Source of the DNA: Micromonospora lupini
Lineage (GTDB): Bacteria > Actinomycetota > Actinomycetes > Mycobacteriales > Micromonosporaceae
Assembly: GCF_026342015.1 (NCBI RefSeq)
Contig: NZ_JAPENL010000004.1
Coordinates: forward strand, 61,292-125,291
Direction: 5' to 3'
Length of the DNA stretch: 64,000 bases
The position numbers and the translations under genes are program-made. The notes under the pieces were generated by a model, which had not been told where the DNA came from, made no database searches, and worked only from the letters and a program-made list of their open reading frames with translations. The first letter of the stretch is position 1; the number at the start of each line of letters is the position of its first letter. Below are positions 22,291 to 30,132 of this stretch, in pieces.

Positions 22291-23271
22291 ATGCAGAAGA
22301 TCACCACGCCTGACGCGATCTTGACCGCAGTCTGCGGCCAGTGCGCGGAGCAAGCCCGCCAGCTCGACTACCCGGCGGAGGGGAAGGTGCGCGGCCCGGT
22401 CTGCCCGACGCACGCCAGCGGCCGCGCGTTGGTACTCACCCCGGCCACGGTGGACACCGAGCTGTACTACGCCGACTTCACCGCCGGCGGCATCCGCGCG
22501 GCCCTCGACGACGAGCGCCTGGTCGACGACCACCCCCGATTCGCCGAGCAGTTGAACGCCCAACTCGCCCGGATGGCTCCTCTGGAGGCGATCTACGAGG
22601 CCCACCGGTGGCAGCGGTGGTACGCCGTGGCGGGCGGCCACGTTCACACCAGTAGGGCCTGCTCCAGCTGCTACCCAACCACCCTGTGGGGATGGCACTT
22701 CACGCTGTCCGGCGCAGACCACGCCGCGGCGGTCACCGAAGAGGGATGGAGGATTTGCACCATATGTGTGCCTGGTGCGCCGACCCTTCCGGCCTTCAAC
22801 GGACCCGGCCGCCGCGCCCAAGCCCAGGCCGACGCCGCCGGAAAGTGCCTCTCCCGCACACCGGTCGACGTCCGCTGGGTCGCCAGCCCCTACGGCCGCT
22901 GCCCCGACTGCACAGCCACCCACGTCCCGGTCAACCGCCGCTCCGGCCTGATGCGCAAGCACACCCACGCCGCGCACGCCGCCGAGCGGATGCGCGTCGC
23001 CCGCCTCACCGACCCGAAGCTGATCGGCGGACCGGACGGATCCGAACTGCGCGTAGACCACCAGCTCATCCCGACCGTCCGGGTCGCTGAGGCCGCCTAC
23101 GTTGACCACCTGTGGTGGGCGGCAAACCCCCAGGTCCTTCCGGACAACCGCGACCGGCATGTCCGGCTCGCCCTGCAGCTCGCCGAGGCCCTCGCCGCGA
23201 AGCGAAACGTCACCGTCGAGGAGGTCATCGAGAGCATGGTCCGTCGGGTGAAACGAAATCTCGCACAGTAA
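22291..23271 (+). CDS. Cysteine-rich zinc-ribbon-like hypothetical protein
   Basis: 326 residues from ATG 22291 with AAGAGG five bases upstream. Several Cys pairs are visible: CGQC, CPTH, SRACSSCYP, CTIC and CPDC. They suggest two or three structural zinc sites. A C-terminal helical region has a basic end. Proteins with a 'VHTSRACSSCYPTTLWGW'-like segment occur widely in actinobacterial phage-like elements, but I know of no assigned activity. Confidence 0.6.
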   Translation: MQKITTPDAILTAVCGQCAEQARQLDYPAEGKVRGPVCPTHASGRALVLTPATVDTELYYADFTAGGIRAALDDERLVDDHPRFAEQLNAQLARMAPLEAIYEAHRWQRWYAVAGGHVHTSRACSSCYPTTLWGWHFTLSGADHAAAVTEEGWRICTICVPGAPTLPAFNGPGRRAQAQADAAGKCLSRTPVDVRWVASPYGRCPDCTATHVPVNRRSGLMRKHTHAAHAAERMRVARLTDPKLIGGPDGSELRVDHQLIPTVRVAEAAYVDHLWWAANPQVLPDNRDRHVRLALQLAEALAAKRNVTVEEVIESMVRRVKRNLAQ

Positions 23272-23285
23272 TCACGGCCCCGGGG

Positions 23286-23340
23286 TTGCGTCACCACGCC
23301 CCGGGGCCCTACTGTCTATGTGTGCGGGTGAGCGACCCGC
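23286..23340 (+). promoter_or_regulatory. Promoter with 5'-terminal GAGCG hairpin
   Basis: TTGCGT (23286-23291), 18-base spacer, TACTGT (23310-23315), hairpin GCGGGTGAGCGACCCGC at 23324-23340, 23 bases before ATG 23364. Confidence 0.75.
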
Positions 23341-23363
23341 CAGACGGAAGAGGAGTGTCACCC

Positions 23364-23669
23364 ATGTTCACGGCCACGTACGCCTTCCAGCCCGCCACCG
23401 ACCGCCCCGGCCGCATCGGCCCCGGCCCGCTCGGCCAGCTGGAGACCTGCGAGACCCTGCTCGACGACCCCCGCCTCCTGGCCGACCAGCTCGCCGTCGG
23501 CGCCCCCGACGGCCACTACGTCAAGGTCTGGATGCGCGACGTCGTCACCACCGACGCCCTCGGCCGCCCCGACGCGGTCGCCTACACCAGCTACCCGGCC
23601 AACCAGCGCCCCCGCCATCAGCCCCCCTTCTCCGCCCGCGTGCTCGGCGGCCTGGCCTCCGCGGCCTGA
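23364..23669 (+). CDS. Hypothetical protein of the hairpin regulon
   Basis: 101 residues. Beta-rich N-terminus (MFTATYAFQPA), a helix around 30-45, then YVKVWMRDVVTTD. AGAGGAG lies about eleven bases before the ATG. No cysteines or membrane segment. Function unknown; expression from the hairpin promoter at 23286. Confidence 0.55.
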   Translation: MFTATYAFQPATDRPGRIGPGPLGQLETCETLLDDPRLLADQLAVGAPDGHYVKVWMRDVVTTDALGRPDAVAYTSYPANQRPRHQPPFSARVLGGLASAA

Positions 23670-23747
23670 TCGCCTCGCCGTGCGGCCGGCACCGTCACCA
23701 CGAGGATCCGGCCGCACCGGTGGCGATCAGGAGGGAGACCCAGACCA

Positions 23748-24410
23748 ATGTCACTCGCCAACCCCCAACCCACCCCACTCACCAGCCCGCTGAAACGCTG
23801 GCTTTACACCACGACCAGCTGGCGCAGCGGCTTCGAGGCCGTCAGCATCGGCGCCATCATGGCCGCCGTCGCCATCGGCAGCCGGACCGACACGACCTTC
23901 TACCGGACCGCGCTGATCTACGCGGCGTTCGCCGTCGCGCTCGGCCTGGTGGTCCTCGCGGGCGCGGCCGCCCTGACCCTGCTCAAGCGCCGCACGCCGG
24001 CCTTCAGCCTCAGCAACCCGGCCACCCCACAGCAGCTACGCGACTTCCACCGGATCATCGAGCGAGTCCGCGAGATGCCCGAGCACCAGCGCGCCGCGCT
24101 GAACGCCCTCGTCGAGCGGAGCACGACCGACGTAATGGCAGACGCCCGGGAGACGGCCTACCAGGCCGCCGTACGGTCCGGCCGCGTCAACCCCCACGAC
24201 TACAAGCGCCCCGGCCTCACGTGGGGCCTCCTTGAGGAGCTGCACGAGACCTGCGAGGGCGCCTACGCCGTCGCCTTGGCGGTCCTCGTCGACGACCTCC
24301 TCACCGACGCCGAGTACACCCTGCTCACCGTGCCGTGGATCGCCGCGGGCGAGCAGATCTACGCGCCGGCTTCGGTCACCGCGATCACCTCCACGCCCCA
24401 GTCTTCCTAG
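23748..24410 (+). CDS. Membrane protein with cytoplasmic helical domain
   Basis: 220 residues. Two membrane segments (about 32-48 and 56-79) are followed by a helical soluble domain with RIIERVREMPEHQRAALNALVERST and a second hydrophobic-helical portion. GGAGGGAGA lies about ten bases before ATG 23748. Possibly co-transcribed with the preceding gene, 78 bases away. Function unknown. Confidence 0.6.
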   Translation: MSLANPQPTPLTSPLKRWLYTTTSWRSGFEAVSIGAIMAAVAIGSRTDTTFYRTALIYAAFAVALGLVVLAGAAALTLLKRRTPAFSLSNPATPQQLRDFHRIIERVREMPEHQRAALNALVERSTTDVMADARETAYQAAVRSGRVNPHDYKRPGLTWGLLEELHETCEGAYAVALAVLVDDLLTDAEYTLLTVPWIAAGEQIYAPASVTAITSTPQSS

Positions 24411-24440
24411 GACGCCCAGGGGGAGTGATCCCGCCACCAC

Positions 24441-24477
24441 CCGACGCCCAGCACCTGCCCAAGGTGCTGGGCGTCGG
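24441..24477 (+). terminator. Terminator
   Basis: Perfect 16-bp stem CCGACGCCCAGCACCT / AGGTGCTGGGCGTCGG with a 5-base loop. Confidence 0.75.
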
Positions 24478-24493
24478 CCCGTTTCAGCCGCCG

Positions 24494-24529
24494 CGACACT
24501 AACCCCCGGCCCGGTGCATGGTCCCGGCC
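24494..24529 (+). promoter_or_regulatory. TAAC-type leaderless promoter
   Basis: CGACACTAACCCC (24494-24506) with TAAC 30 bases before ATG 24530 and TGCATG at 24515-24520. Same geometry as the sites before 970 and 57862. Confidence 0.5.
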
Positions 24530-24814
24530 ATGACGACCTCCCCCCAGGTTCTCGACGGCCCCACCCGGATCCTCGACCGCACCCCACGCGCCGTCGACGG
24601 CCCCACGCAGGTCCTCGGCCGCGCCCCGGATCCCCTCAACACCGCCGCGCCACTGCCCGCTGGCCCGCTGGTCTCCGCGCTCATCTACGACGACGTGGTC
24701 CACGCCCTGCTCTGCGACCCAGTGATCGAAGCCGAGCACGACGCCGACGCCCGCGCCGCAGCCTCGCCGCTCCCGCCGGCGGCCGCCGCGCAACCGGTCC
24801 CCGCGGCCGCGTAG
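24530..24814 (+). CDS. Small Pro/Ala-rich protein with repeated segment
   Basis: 94 residues, probably leaderless. The N-terminal third repeats a VLDGPTRILDRTP-like unit (VLDGPTRILDRTP, AVDGPTQVLGRAP), the middle is a helix (LVSALIYDDVVHALL) and the tail is Ala/Pro-rich. Alternative upstream start GTG 24518 is disfavoured by the promoter position. Function unknown; shares its promoter type with the lysis genes. Confidence 0.5.
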   Translation: MTTSPQVLDGPTRILDRTPRAVDGPTQVLGRAPDPLNTAAPLPAGPLVSALIYDDVVHALLCDPVIEAEHDADARAAASPLPPAAAAQPVPAAA

Positions 24815-24866
24815 CCCAGGCAGCCGCAGGCCTCACCTCCTCCCACCGCTCCGGAAGGACACCGTC

Positions 24867-25244
24867 ATGGCCGTGATTCGGCTCCGGTCCCGCATGCACA
24901 TCTGGCGGCACCGCACCTACAACCGGTGGGCCGACCTCCGCGCTCGCGCCGCCGGCTACTGCAACCACGCCCCCTGGCATCCCATCCCGGGTCAGGGAGG
25001 CGGATACGCCCACTGGCGGTGCGCCCTGCGCGCCGGCCACACCGGCGTGCACCGCTCCCGGAACTACGTGTGGGACCGCACCGGCCGCACCACCTACCGG
25101 CCGCTGCCCGCCGGACAGAACCTTCCGGACCAGCCCTGGCGGCGCTCCATGACCCCGACCGCCGCCCAGGAACGCGCCCGCGGCCGGTGGCTCGACGAGC
25201 AGCTCAGCGCCCGCGCCGTCCACCGCACCCGCAACGCCAGCTGA
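24867..25244 (+). CDS. Hypothetical protein with Cys/His motif
   Basis: 125 residues, GGAAGGAC ahead of ATG 24867. A basic N-terminus leads to GYCNHAPWH and WRCALRAGHTGVHR, a Cys/His arrangement suited to one zinc ion. The C-terminal half is basic and helical. Small proteins with the RAGHTGVHR-like signature are common in actinophages. Function unknown. Confidence 0.55.
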   Translation: MAVIRLRSRMHIWRHRTYNRWADLRARAAGYCNHAPWHPIPGQGGGYAHWRCALRAGHTGVHRSRNYVWDRTGRTTYRPLPAGQNLPDQPWRRSMTPTAAQERARGRWLDEQLSARAVHRTRNAS

Positions 25245-25258
25245 CCCTGGAGTCCACA

Positions 25259-25687
25259 GTGAACCTCGACCACCGCGCCCGCGCCGCCGTCGACGCCTGC
25301 ACCGCCTACCTCACCCCGCCGGCCACCATCACCCCCGCCGAGTTCGTCGAGCTGCACACGGCCGCGCAGCGCGCCCTGGACCGGCTCAGCGAGGCGATCG
25401 AGGACCAGGTCGACGTGTACCCGGTCGGCCTGTTCCGCGACGTTCGGCAGCTCCGCCACGCCCTCGCCGTCGGCGATCCGCGCGCCTGGCGACGACTCCG
25501 CAGCGCCCTCGGCCGCCAGGTCGACCGGATCCGCGGCCGCCGCTGGCGTGAGGCCCGGCAGTACCTGAACGGCTACCTCGCCGAGCACCGCACCAGCGGC
25601 ACCCGCTGCGGCCACGGCTGGACCCCCGGCCGGGCACGTCGAGACCTCGCCGCCCACCTCTACCAGCTCGGTCGCGCAGGACGCTGA
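25259..25687 (+). CDS. Basic helical hypothetical protein
   Basis: 142 residues, GTG start with GGAG seven bases upstream, 14 bases after the preceding gene. All-helical, Arg-rich in its second half, no membrane segment. Lies just before the terminase-small-subunit-like gene. Function unknown. Confidence 0.55.
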   Translation: MNLDHRARAAVDACTAYLTPPATITPAEFVELHTAAQRALDRLSEAIEDQVDVYPVGLFRDVRQLRHALAVGDPRAWRRLRSALGRQVDRIRGRRWREARQYLNGYLAEHRTSGTRCGHGWTPGRARRDLAAHLYQLGRAGR

Positions 25688-25715
25688 CCAGTCCAGAAAG
25701 CGACCATCGGCGACC

Positions 25716-26300
25716 ATGACCACCAGCAGCGGCGCGCGGAAGAACACTCGCCCACCCGGACGGCCCTCCAAGCTGACCGAGGAGACCATCGAGCGACTCC
25801 TCGCCGCCATCAAGGCCGGCGCCACCGTACGCAACGCAGCCCTCTACGCCGGCATCGGCGAGAGCACCTTCCACCAGTGGATGGCAGAGGCACGCGAGGA
25901 GTCTCCCCGTCCGGAGTTCCTGGAATTTGCGGAGCAGATCGAACGCGCGCGCGCGGAGCTTCAGGTCGACGTCCTCAACTCGATCATGGAGTCGATCAAG
26001 GGTGGGTTCGTCACGAAGCGGGTGACCAGGTACGGCCGTGATGGGGAGCCGGAGAACGAGGAGCAGTTCGCGCCGCCGGACGGTCGGTTGGGCCTGGATC
26101 TGCTGTCGCGGATCTGGCCGGCTGACTACGCGAAGCGGTCGGCGATGGAGGTGTCTGGGCCGGAGGGCGGCCCGATCGAGCTGGCGACGGCGCAGCGGGT
26201 GCAGGCGTTGGCGGGTCGGGTGGCGGCGGCTCTGGCGGCTGGCCGGGATGAGGACGACGTCCAGGACGCCGAGATCGTCAACGAGGGTGACGGCCAGTGA
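25716..26300 (+). CDS. Terminase-small-subunit-like HTH protein
   Basis: 194 residues. The N-terminal region reads RPSKLTEETIERLLAAIKAGATVRNAALYAGIGESTFHQWM (in pieces: a Pro-rich arm, then a homeodomain-like HTH at about 14-55), the form used by phage small terminases and related recombination-directionality-like proteins to bind packaging sites. The middle, EIERARAELQVDVLNSI, is the helical oligomerisation part. No large terminase follows in this window, so a packaging role is unproven; a general HTH regulator is the alternative. The ribosome site is weak. Confidence 0.6.
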   Translation: MTTSSGARKNTRPPGRPSKLTEETIERLLAAIKAGATVRNAALYAGIGESTFHQWMAEAREESPRPEFLEFAEQIERARAELQVDVLNSIMESIKGGFVTKRVTRYGRDGEPENEEQFAPPDGRLGLDLLSRIWPADYAKRSAMEVSGPEGGPIELATAQRVQALAGRVAAALAAGRDEDDVQDAEIVNEGDGQ

Positions 26301-26376
26301 TCGCGGGTGTCGCGGATCCCCGGGCCTGGAGCCGGTTTTCCGGGTTTTGGTCGACGGAGTGTGACCACAGCGCAGG

Positions 26377-26431
26377 TGCGCAAGTACTTGCGCATTCTGG
26401 TAGAATCGGTGGCAGCTGGTGAGCGACCGGC
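26377..26431 (+). promoter_or_regulatory. Promoter with TGCGCAA operator and variant hairpin
   Basis: TGCGCAA-GTAC-TTGCGCA at 26377-26394 is a perfect 18-base palindrome. TAGAAT (26401-26406) follows only seven bases later, so here the operator sits in the -35/-10 spacer. The predicted transcript starts with the variant hairpin GCTGGTGAGCGACCGGC (26415-26431), in which a G-C pair has become U-G while the GAGCG loop is unchanged. Confidence 0.65.
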
Positions 26432-26448
26432 AACGGAAGGACACGACA

Positions 26449-27603
26449 TTGGACAAGCTCGTCCGCATCTTCACCCTGCCCAACGGCGACCATGCCGCCG
26501 CCGGGCCGTTCCACAACCCATCCCGAGCCGACGAGTTCGGCGACCGACTCAACACCGAGGGCCTGGCCATCGACCGGGGCTCGCTGCGGTTGGAGACCGC
26601 CGCCGCCCTCGAACGGCTGCTGCGCGCCAGCGGCCAGGTCGTCGACGTGGACCCGGACGCCGCCCGGTGTCGCCTCTGCGGCTGCACCGAGGACGCTGCC
26701 TGCCTCGGCGGCTGCCAGTGGGTCACCGACGCCGAGCAGATCGCCGCCGGGCTCGACCCGATGACCGGCGACCTCTGCACCGCCTGCCTGATGCAGGCAC
26801 CCGACTCGGCGGTCGACCACGCGATCCGCGCGCTGGTCCGCGCCATCCGCACCCGGACCCCGATCGACTTCCAGGGCGAACCGGTCCCCGCCTGGCTCCA
26901 GCACATCATCGCCAACGAGCTGGGCCAGACCATGCCGGTAGCGCCCCTGCACCAGACCGAGGTGTACCGGCTGCCCGCCGGTAGCAGCGGCTGGCGGTGC
27001 AGCTGCGGCGACAGCAGCGTCGCCGACGTCACGGGCGTCACCGCGCAACAGCAGGCCCTCGCTCACCGCAGCACCGCGAACGCCCACCACCCCGCCGTCA
27101 GGGACCTCGCCGCCGCGATCCGAGCCGCCTACCCCGCTGCCGCTGTGGTCGTCGTCAGCGTCGCCGGCGGGCACGTCCGCCTGGCCGCGCTCTACGACAG
27201 CGATTGCATGGTCATCCCGGCGGTGGACCTCACGGAAGCCGCCTGGTCGACGCTGTCCAGCAAGCTCGCGGTGGCGTACGCCGAGGGCCTGTTCGGCCGG
27301 GGCGAATCGGTCGCCGACCTGCGGCTGCCCGCCGTGCCGCCGGCGATCGCGGCCGCGCGCGCCGAGGCGGAGGAAACCTACCCGCCGCACGTGCTCGCCG
27401 CCGGCGGTCCGGACCACTACGCCGCCGAGACCGCGCAGGCCCTCTACGCGGCGATCCTTCGGGCCGACTGGGACACCGTCCGGCGCATCGCCGCCGACCC
27501 GTACGCCGCTGGTGTTGACCGCGACGGGGCCGCTGGTGCGCTCGCCGGAGCAGGCGAGCCCGGCCCCGACACCGTCCCGACCCCCCTGGCAGGTGCCCTG
27601 TGA
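26449..27603 (+). CDS. Large Cys-rich hypothetical protein of the hairpin regulon
   Basis: 384 residues from TTG 26449 with GGAAGG eight bases upstream. A motif at about residues 74-118, CRLCGCTEDAACLGGCQWV followed by CTAC, is a zinc-binding pattern often seen in actinophage proteins. A second pair, WRCSCG, lies near residue 185. The C-terminal 120 residues are helical. The stop overlaps the next start (GTGA). It leads a four-gene coupled operon through 29133. Function unknown. Confidence 0.6.
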   Translation: MDKLVRIFTLPNGDHAAAGPFHNPSRADEFGDRLNTEGLAIDRGSLRLETAAALERLLRASGQVVDVDPDAARCRLCGCTEDAACLGGCQWVTDAEQIAAGLDPMTGDLCTACLMQAPDSAVDHAIRALVRAIRTRTPIDFQGEPVPAWLQHIIANELGQTMPVAPLHQTEVYRLPAGSSGWRCSCGDSSVADVTGVTAQQQALAHRSTANAHHPAVRDLAAAIRAAYPAAAVVVVSVAGGHVRLAALYDSDCMVIPAVDLTEAAWSTLSSKLAVAYAEGLFGRGESVADLRLPAVPPAIAAARAEAEETYPPHVLAAGGPDHYAAETAQALYAAILRADWDTVRRIAADPYAAGVDRDGAAGALAGAGEPGPDTVPTPLAGAL

Positions 27604-28049
27604 ACCAGTTGGCCATGACCCCCACCCGCGCGGGCCTCCTCGACGAGGTCGACGAGGGCCGTGTCTTCACCGACGCGATCGGTGACCACTACGTCTCCGG
27701 GGACCGGAAAGTCACCGCCCAGATCAACGAGATGCACGCCGCCGAGTGGGTGGAGCGCAATCCGACCCGGGCCGGCGACTACTGGCAGGTCACCCCGCTC
27801 GGCCGGGCCCACAAGCAGCTGCGGATCCGCAACTACGGCACCCACATCGTGGCCGAGACCGGCCCCGACGACGACCCCACGCCCATCGGAGAGGCGAACC
27901 GCCGCAACATCACCGGACGTGGCCGGTGGGTCGTGGAGATCGGCGCCAGCGGCACGGTGTGCCCTAACGCCAACGACGCCCTGGCGGAGCTGCGCCGCCT
28001 CGCCGTCGAGCTGCTCGTCGCCGAACTCACCGACGAGGCAACCGCTTGA
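27600..28049 (+). CDS. Winged-helix-like hypothetical protein
   Basis: 149 residues. The N-terminal 65 residues (TRAGLLDEVDEGRVF, then VTAQINEMHAAEWVE and a beta hairpin) resemble a winged helix. The C-terminal part is acidic then helical. GTG start overlaps the preceding stop and TGATG couples it to the next gene. Function unknown; DNA binding is a guess from shape. Confidence 0.5.
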   Translation: MNQLAMTPTRAGLLDEVDEGRVFTDAIGDHYVSGDRKVTAQINEMHAAEWVERNPTRAGDYWQVTPLGRAHKQLRIRNYGTHIVAETGPDDDPTPIGEANRRNITGRGRWVVEIGASGTVCPNANDALAELRRLAVELLVAELTDEATA

Positions 28050-28441
28050 TGCTCGACAGCCCGCAGCTGGCACTGGACCTCTGGGGTGAGCAGGCCCGCG
28101 CTGAGGCATGGCACGCCGCGCACCAGATCGGCCAGTACCGCACCCCTTGGACGTGGGCCACCGGCCCACGTCCAGGGGAGCCGACCCCGCAGGCCGGCGA
28201 CCTCGTGCCCGCCTGGCGGTGCTGCCACTGCGGCGCCATCGAGATGACCGCGTACGCGCTGTTCAGCGACCACGGTTGCGCGTTCGGCCCGGACGGCTGC
28301 CGGTCCACATGCCACTACCACCCGCAGCCGCGGCGCAACCACCCCTACCGCATGGACGCCCACTGGGTTCCGCCTGACGGCTGGACCCCCGACCAGAACC
28401 GACCAACGCCCGCTACCCCCGGATCCGAGGAATCGCGATGA
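28049..28441 (+). CDS. Hypothetical protein with zinc-site cysteines
   Basis: 130 residues from ATG 28049 (TGATG overlap with preceding stop; TTG 28046 is less likely). RCCHCGAIE and CRSTCHYHP give four to six Cys/His ligands. The gene contains a 12-bp hairpin at 28148-28174. Its stop overlaps the next start. Function unknown. Confidence 0.55.
   Translation: MLDSPQLALDLWGEQARAEAWHAAHQIGQYRTPWTWATGPRPGEPTPQAGDLVPAWRCCHCGAIEMTAYALFSDHGCAFGPDGCRSTCHYHPQPRRNHPYRMDAHWVPPDGWTPDQNRPTPATPGSEESR
28148..28174. repeat. 12-bp hairpin inside a coding sequence
   Basis: TGGACGTGGGCC / GGCCCACGTCCA with a 3-base ACC loop, flanked by CCCC and GGGG that extend the pairing past one bulged T. It may affect translation or be a recoding-independent mRNA structure. 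Confidence 0.4.
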
Positions 28442-29133
28442 CCGTCGTCGACCAACAGGTTGTGCTGCCACCAGAGGGCCGCGTCAGCGTCCCCGGTAGC
28501 CCGCTCATCAGGGTTCTCGCCTGGGCCAACCAGACTGACCTGGCCAGTCGGCCGGCGGACGTCAGGGCGGCACTGGCCGAGATCCACGCCGGCACCCGCG
28601 CCCTGTCCCGCACCATCGCGGCAGCCCGGCTACGGGATGTCATCGCCGACGCCCTGCGCGTCGCCGAGCCGGGCGACTACGTGCCGCAGGTCTACCGGGC
28701 GCTCGACGACGCCGGCGCCATCCTCACCCCGCAGCGCCTGGTCGAAATCCGTGCCGTGGTGCTGCGCGACGCGGCCCGCCTGGCCGACCGGGTGGCCAAC
28801 CAGCAGCCGGGCCGCTGCGCCTGCCCGAGCGGTGGGCAGCGGGAGTGCGGGTGGCGCGACGGCGCCGGGTCGGTCGCCGCGCAGCTGCGGGCGCGCGTTG
28901 AGGAGCCGGCGCCGGCGGCCGCGCCGCGGTCGTGGGTGGTGCCGGGCGAGCCGGGGCGGGACGTGATCGCGGTGCGGGACGTGGCCACCAAGGCGCTGTA
29001 CGTGCGTCTGCGCGGCGGCGGGTGGATGCGGGAGAACGAGGAGGGGGAGCCGGTCGACGCGCCGGTGGCGTGGGCGTGGCTGGTCCGGGCGGCCGCCGGC
29101 GGGCTGGTCGACGCGACGGACGAGGGCGAGTAG
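28438..29133 (+). CDS. Hypothetical protein, last gene of operon
   Basis: 231 residues, ATG start overlapping the preceding stop. The first 150 residues are helical; CACPSGGQRECGWRDG (about 122-137) may bind metal. The C-terminal part is beta-rich (YVRLRGGGWM). Composition becomes more G-rich toward the end. Function unknown. Confidence 0.55.
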   Translation: MTVVDQQVVLPPEGRVSVPGSPLIRVLAWANQTDLASRPADVRAALAEIHAGTRALSRTIAAARLRDVIADALRVAEPGDYVPQVYRALDDAGAILTPQRLVEIRAVVLRDAARLADRVANQQPGRCACPSGGQRECGWRDGAGSVAAQLRARVEEPAPAAAPRSWVVPGEPGRDVIAVRDVATKALYVRLRGGGWMRENEEGEPVDAPVAWAWLVRAAAGGLVDATDEGE

Positions 29134-29157
29134 CCGGTGCGCGGCGGGGTGGGCGGG

Positions 29158-29224
29158 GGTGCGGTTACGGTTTGCCGCACCCTCCCCACCCTGCTAAAAT
29201 ATATGTGTGCGGGTGAGCGACCCG
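29158..29224 (+). promoter_or_regulatory. Promoter with 5'-terminal GAGCG hairpin and inverted repeat at -35
   Basis: TTGCCG (29172-29177), 17-base spacer, TAAAAT (29195-29200), exact hairpin core at 29210-29224. An inverted repeat GGTGCGG (29158-29164) / CCGCACC (29175-29181) brackets the -35 box and could be a separate operator. Confidence 0.75.
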
Positions 29225-29242
29225 GCGGTTTGGAGGATGAGA

Positions 29243-29530
29243 ATGACCAACAACGACCTCGGCAGCGACATCTCCACGGAGATCACCGCGCCGCCGGCTG
29301 CCGACCTGAACGACGGCGACGTGCTGATCCTCGACCAGGAAGCATGGATCTGCTCGTTCGTCGGCACGGCGGAGCTGGTGGAGGAGTTGGGGGTCGCGGT
29401 CTTCGACCTGGTGTCCGAGGTCCATCCGCGCGGCGAGTACGTGCAGATCGAGACCGCCGACGGCCGGGAGTTCACCTGCCACCGGGCGGCCGAGGTCGCC
29501 GTACGGCGGCGCATCCCCGACGCCGACTGA
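29243..29530 (+). CDS. Small acidic hypothetical protein of the hairpin regulon
   Basis: 95 residues from ATG 29243, placed six bases after GGAGG; an in-frame ATG at 29237 overlaps that site. Acidic, beta-rich (VLILDQEAWICSFVG), with a C-terminal basic patch. The whole gene is one transcription unit bounded by the hairpin promoter and the terminator at 29536. Function unknown. Confidence 0.6.
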   Translation: MTNNDLGSDISTEITAPPAADLNDGDVLILDQEAWICSFVGTAELVEELGVAVFDLVSEVHPRGEYVQIETADGREFTCHRAAEVAVRRRIPDAD

Positions 29531-29535
29531 CCGGG

Positions 29536-29574
29536 CGGGGCGCGGCAGCGCCGATCGACGGCTGCCGCGCCCCG
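29536..29574 (+). terminator. Terminator
   Basis: 14-bp stem CGGGGCGCGGCAGC / GCTGCCGCGCCCCG with an 11-base loop; a second GC hairpin follows immediately. Confidence 0.7.
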
Positions 29575-29594
29575 CGAGCGCCCCGCTCGCGGGG

Positions 29595-29648
29595 TGGCGT
29601 CCACACCACCAGCCTGATAAACTTCATGTGTGCGGGTGAGCGACCCGC
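29595..29648 (+). promoter_or_regulatory. Promoter with 5'-terminal GAGCG hairpin
   Basis: TGGCGT (29595-29600), 17-base spacer, TAAACT (29618-29623), hairpin GCGGGTGAGCGACCCGC (29632-29648), 19 bases before ATG 29668. Confidence 0.75.
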
Positions 29649-29667
29649 CTCGGGAGGTGTACCGACC

Positions 29668-30132
29668 ATGCTCCAGCCCACGTACCCAAACCAGCCGTGG
29701 CACGAGATCATCCCGAACCTGTGGATGGGCGGCCACGACTACGGCGACCTGTACGACCCAACCCCCGCCATCGTGGCCGGCGAATTCGACTCCGTCGTCA
29801 GCCTCTACCAGCGCGACGGCCACGGCCCCGACGCCGGCATCCCCCACACCGTCCTGCGCATCATCGACGGCGACCTTGACGACAACGAGCTGGACACGGT
29901 CCGCAGCATCGCCGACCGCGTCGCCGACGACGTACGCGACGGCCGCAAGGTCCTCGTCCGCTGCCAGGCCGGCCTCAACCGCTCCGGCCTCGTGGTCGCG
30001 TTCACCCTGACCCGCCTGGGCTTCACCCCGCACGAGGCGATCCGCCGCATCCGCCGCCAGCGCAGCCCCCACGCCCTGTTCAACGCCGAGTTCGTCCGCT
30101 ACATCCTGCACGAGGGCGGCGTCCGTGCCTGA
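29668..30132 (+). CDS. Dual-specificity protein phosphatase-like protein
   Basis: 154 residues. CQAGLNRSG at 99-107 is the Cys-x5-Arg phosphate-binding loop (Cys99, Arg105), and Asp69 in IIDGDLDD is placed to act as general acid. The N-terminal IIPNLWMGG is the usual first strand of a DSP fold. The enzyme should hydrolyse phosphoesters on protein or possibly another substrate. It heads an operon of coupled genes to 32492 that ends with a P-loop kinase, so phosphate addition and removal are encoded together. Regulated by the hairpin promoter at 29595. Confidence 0.82.
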   Translation: MLQPTYPNQPWHEIIPNLWMGGHDYGDLYDPTPAIVAGEFDSVVSLYQRDGHGPDAGIPHTVLRIIDGDLDDNELDTVRSIADRVADDVRDGRKVLVRCQAGLNRSGLVVAFTLTRLGFTPHEAIRRIRRQRSPHALFNAEFVRYILHEGGVRA

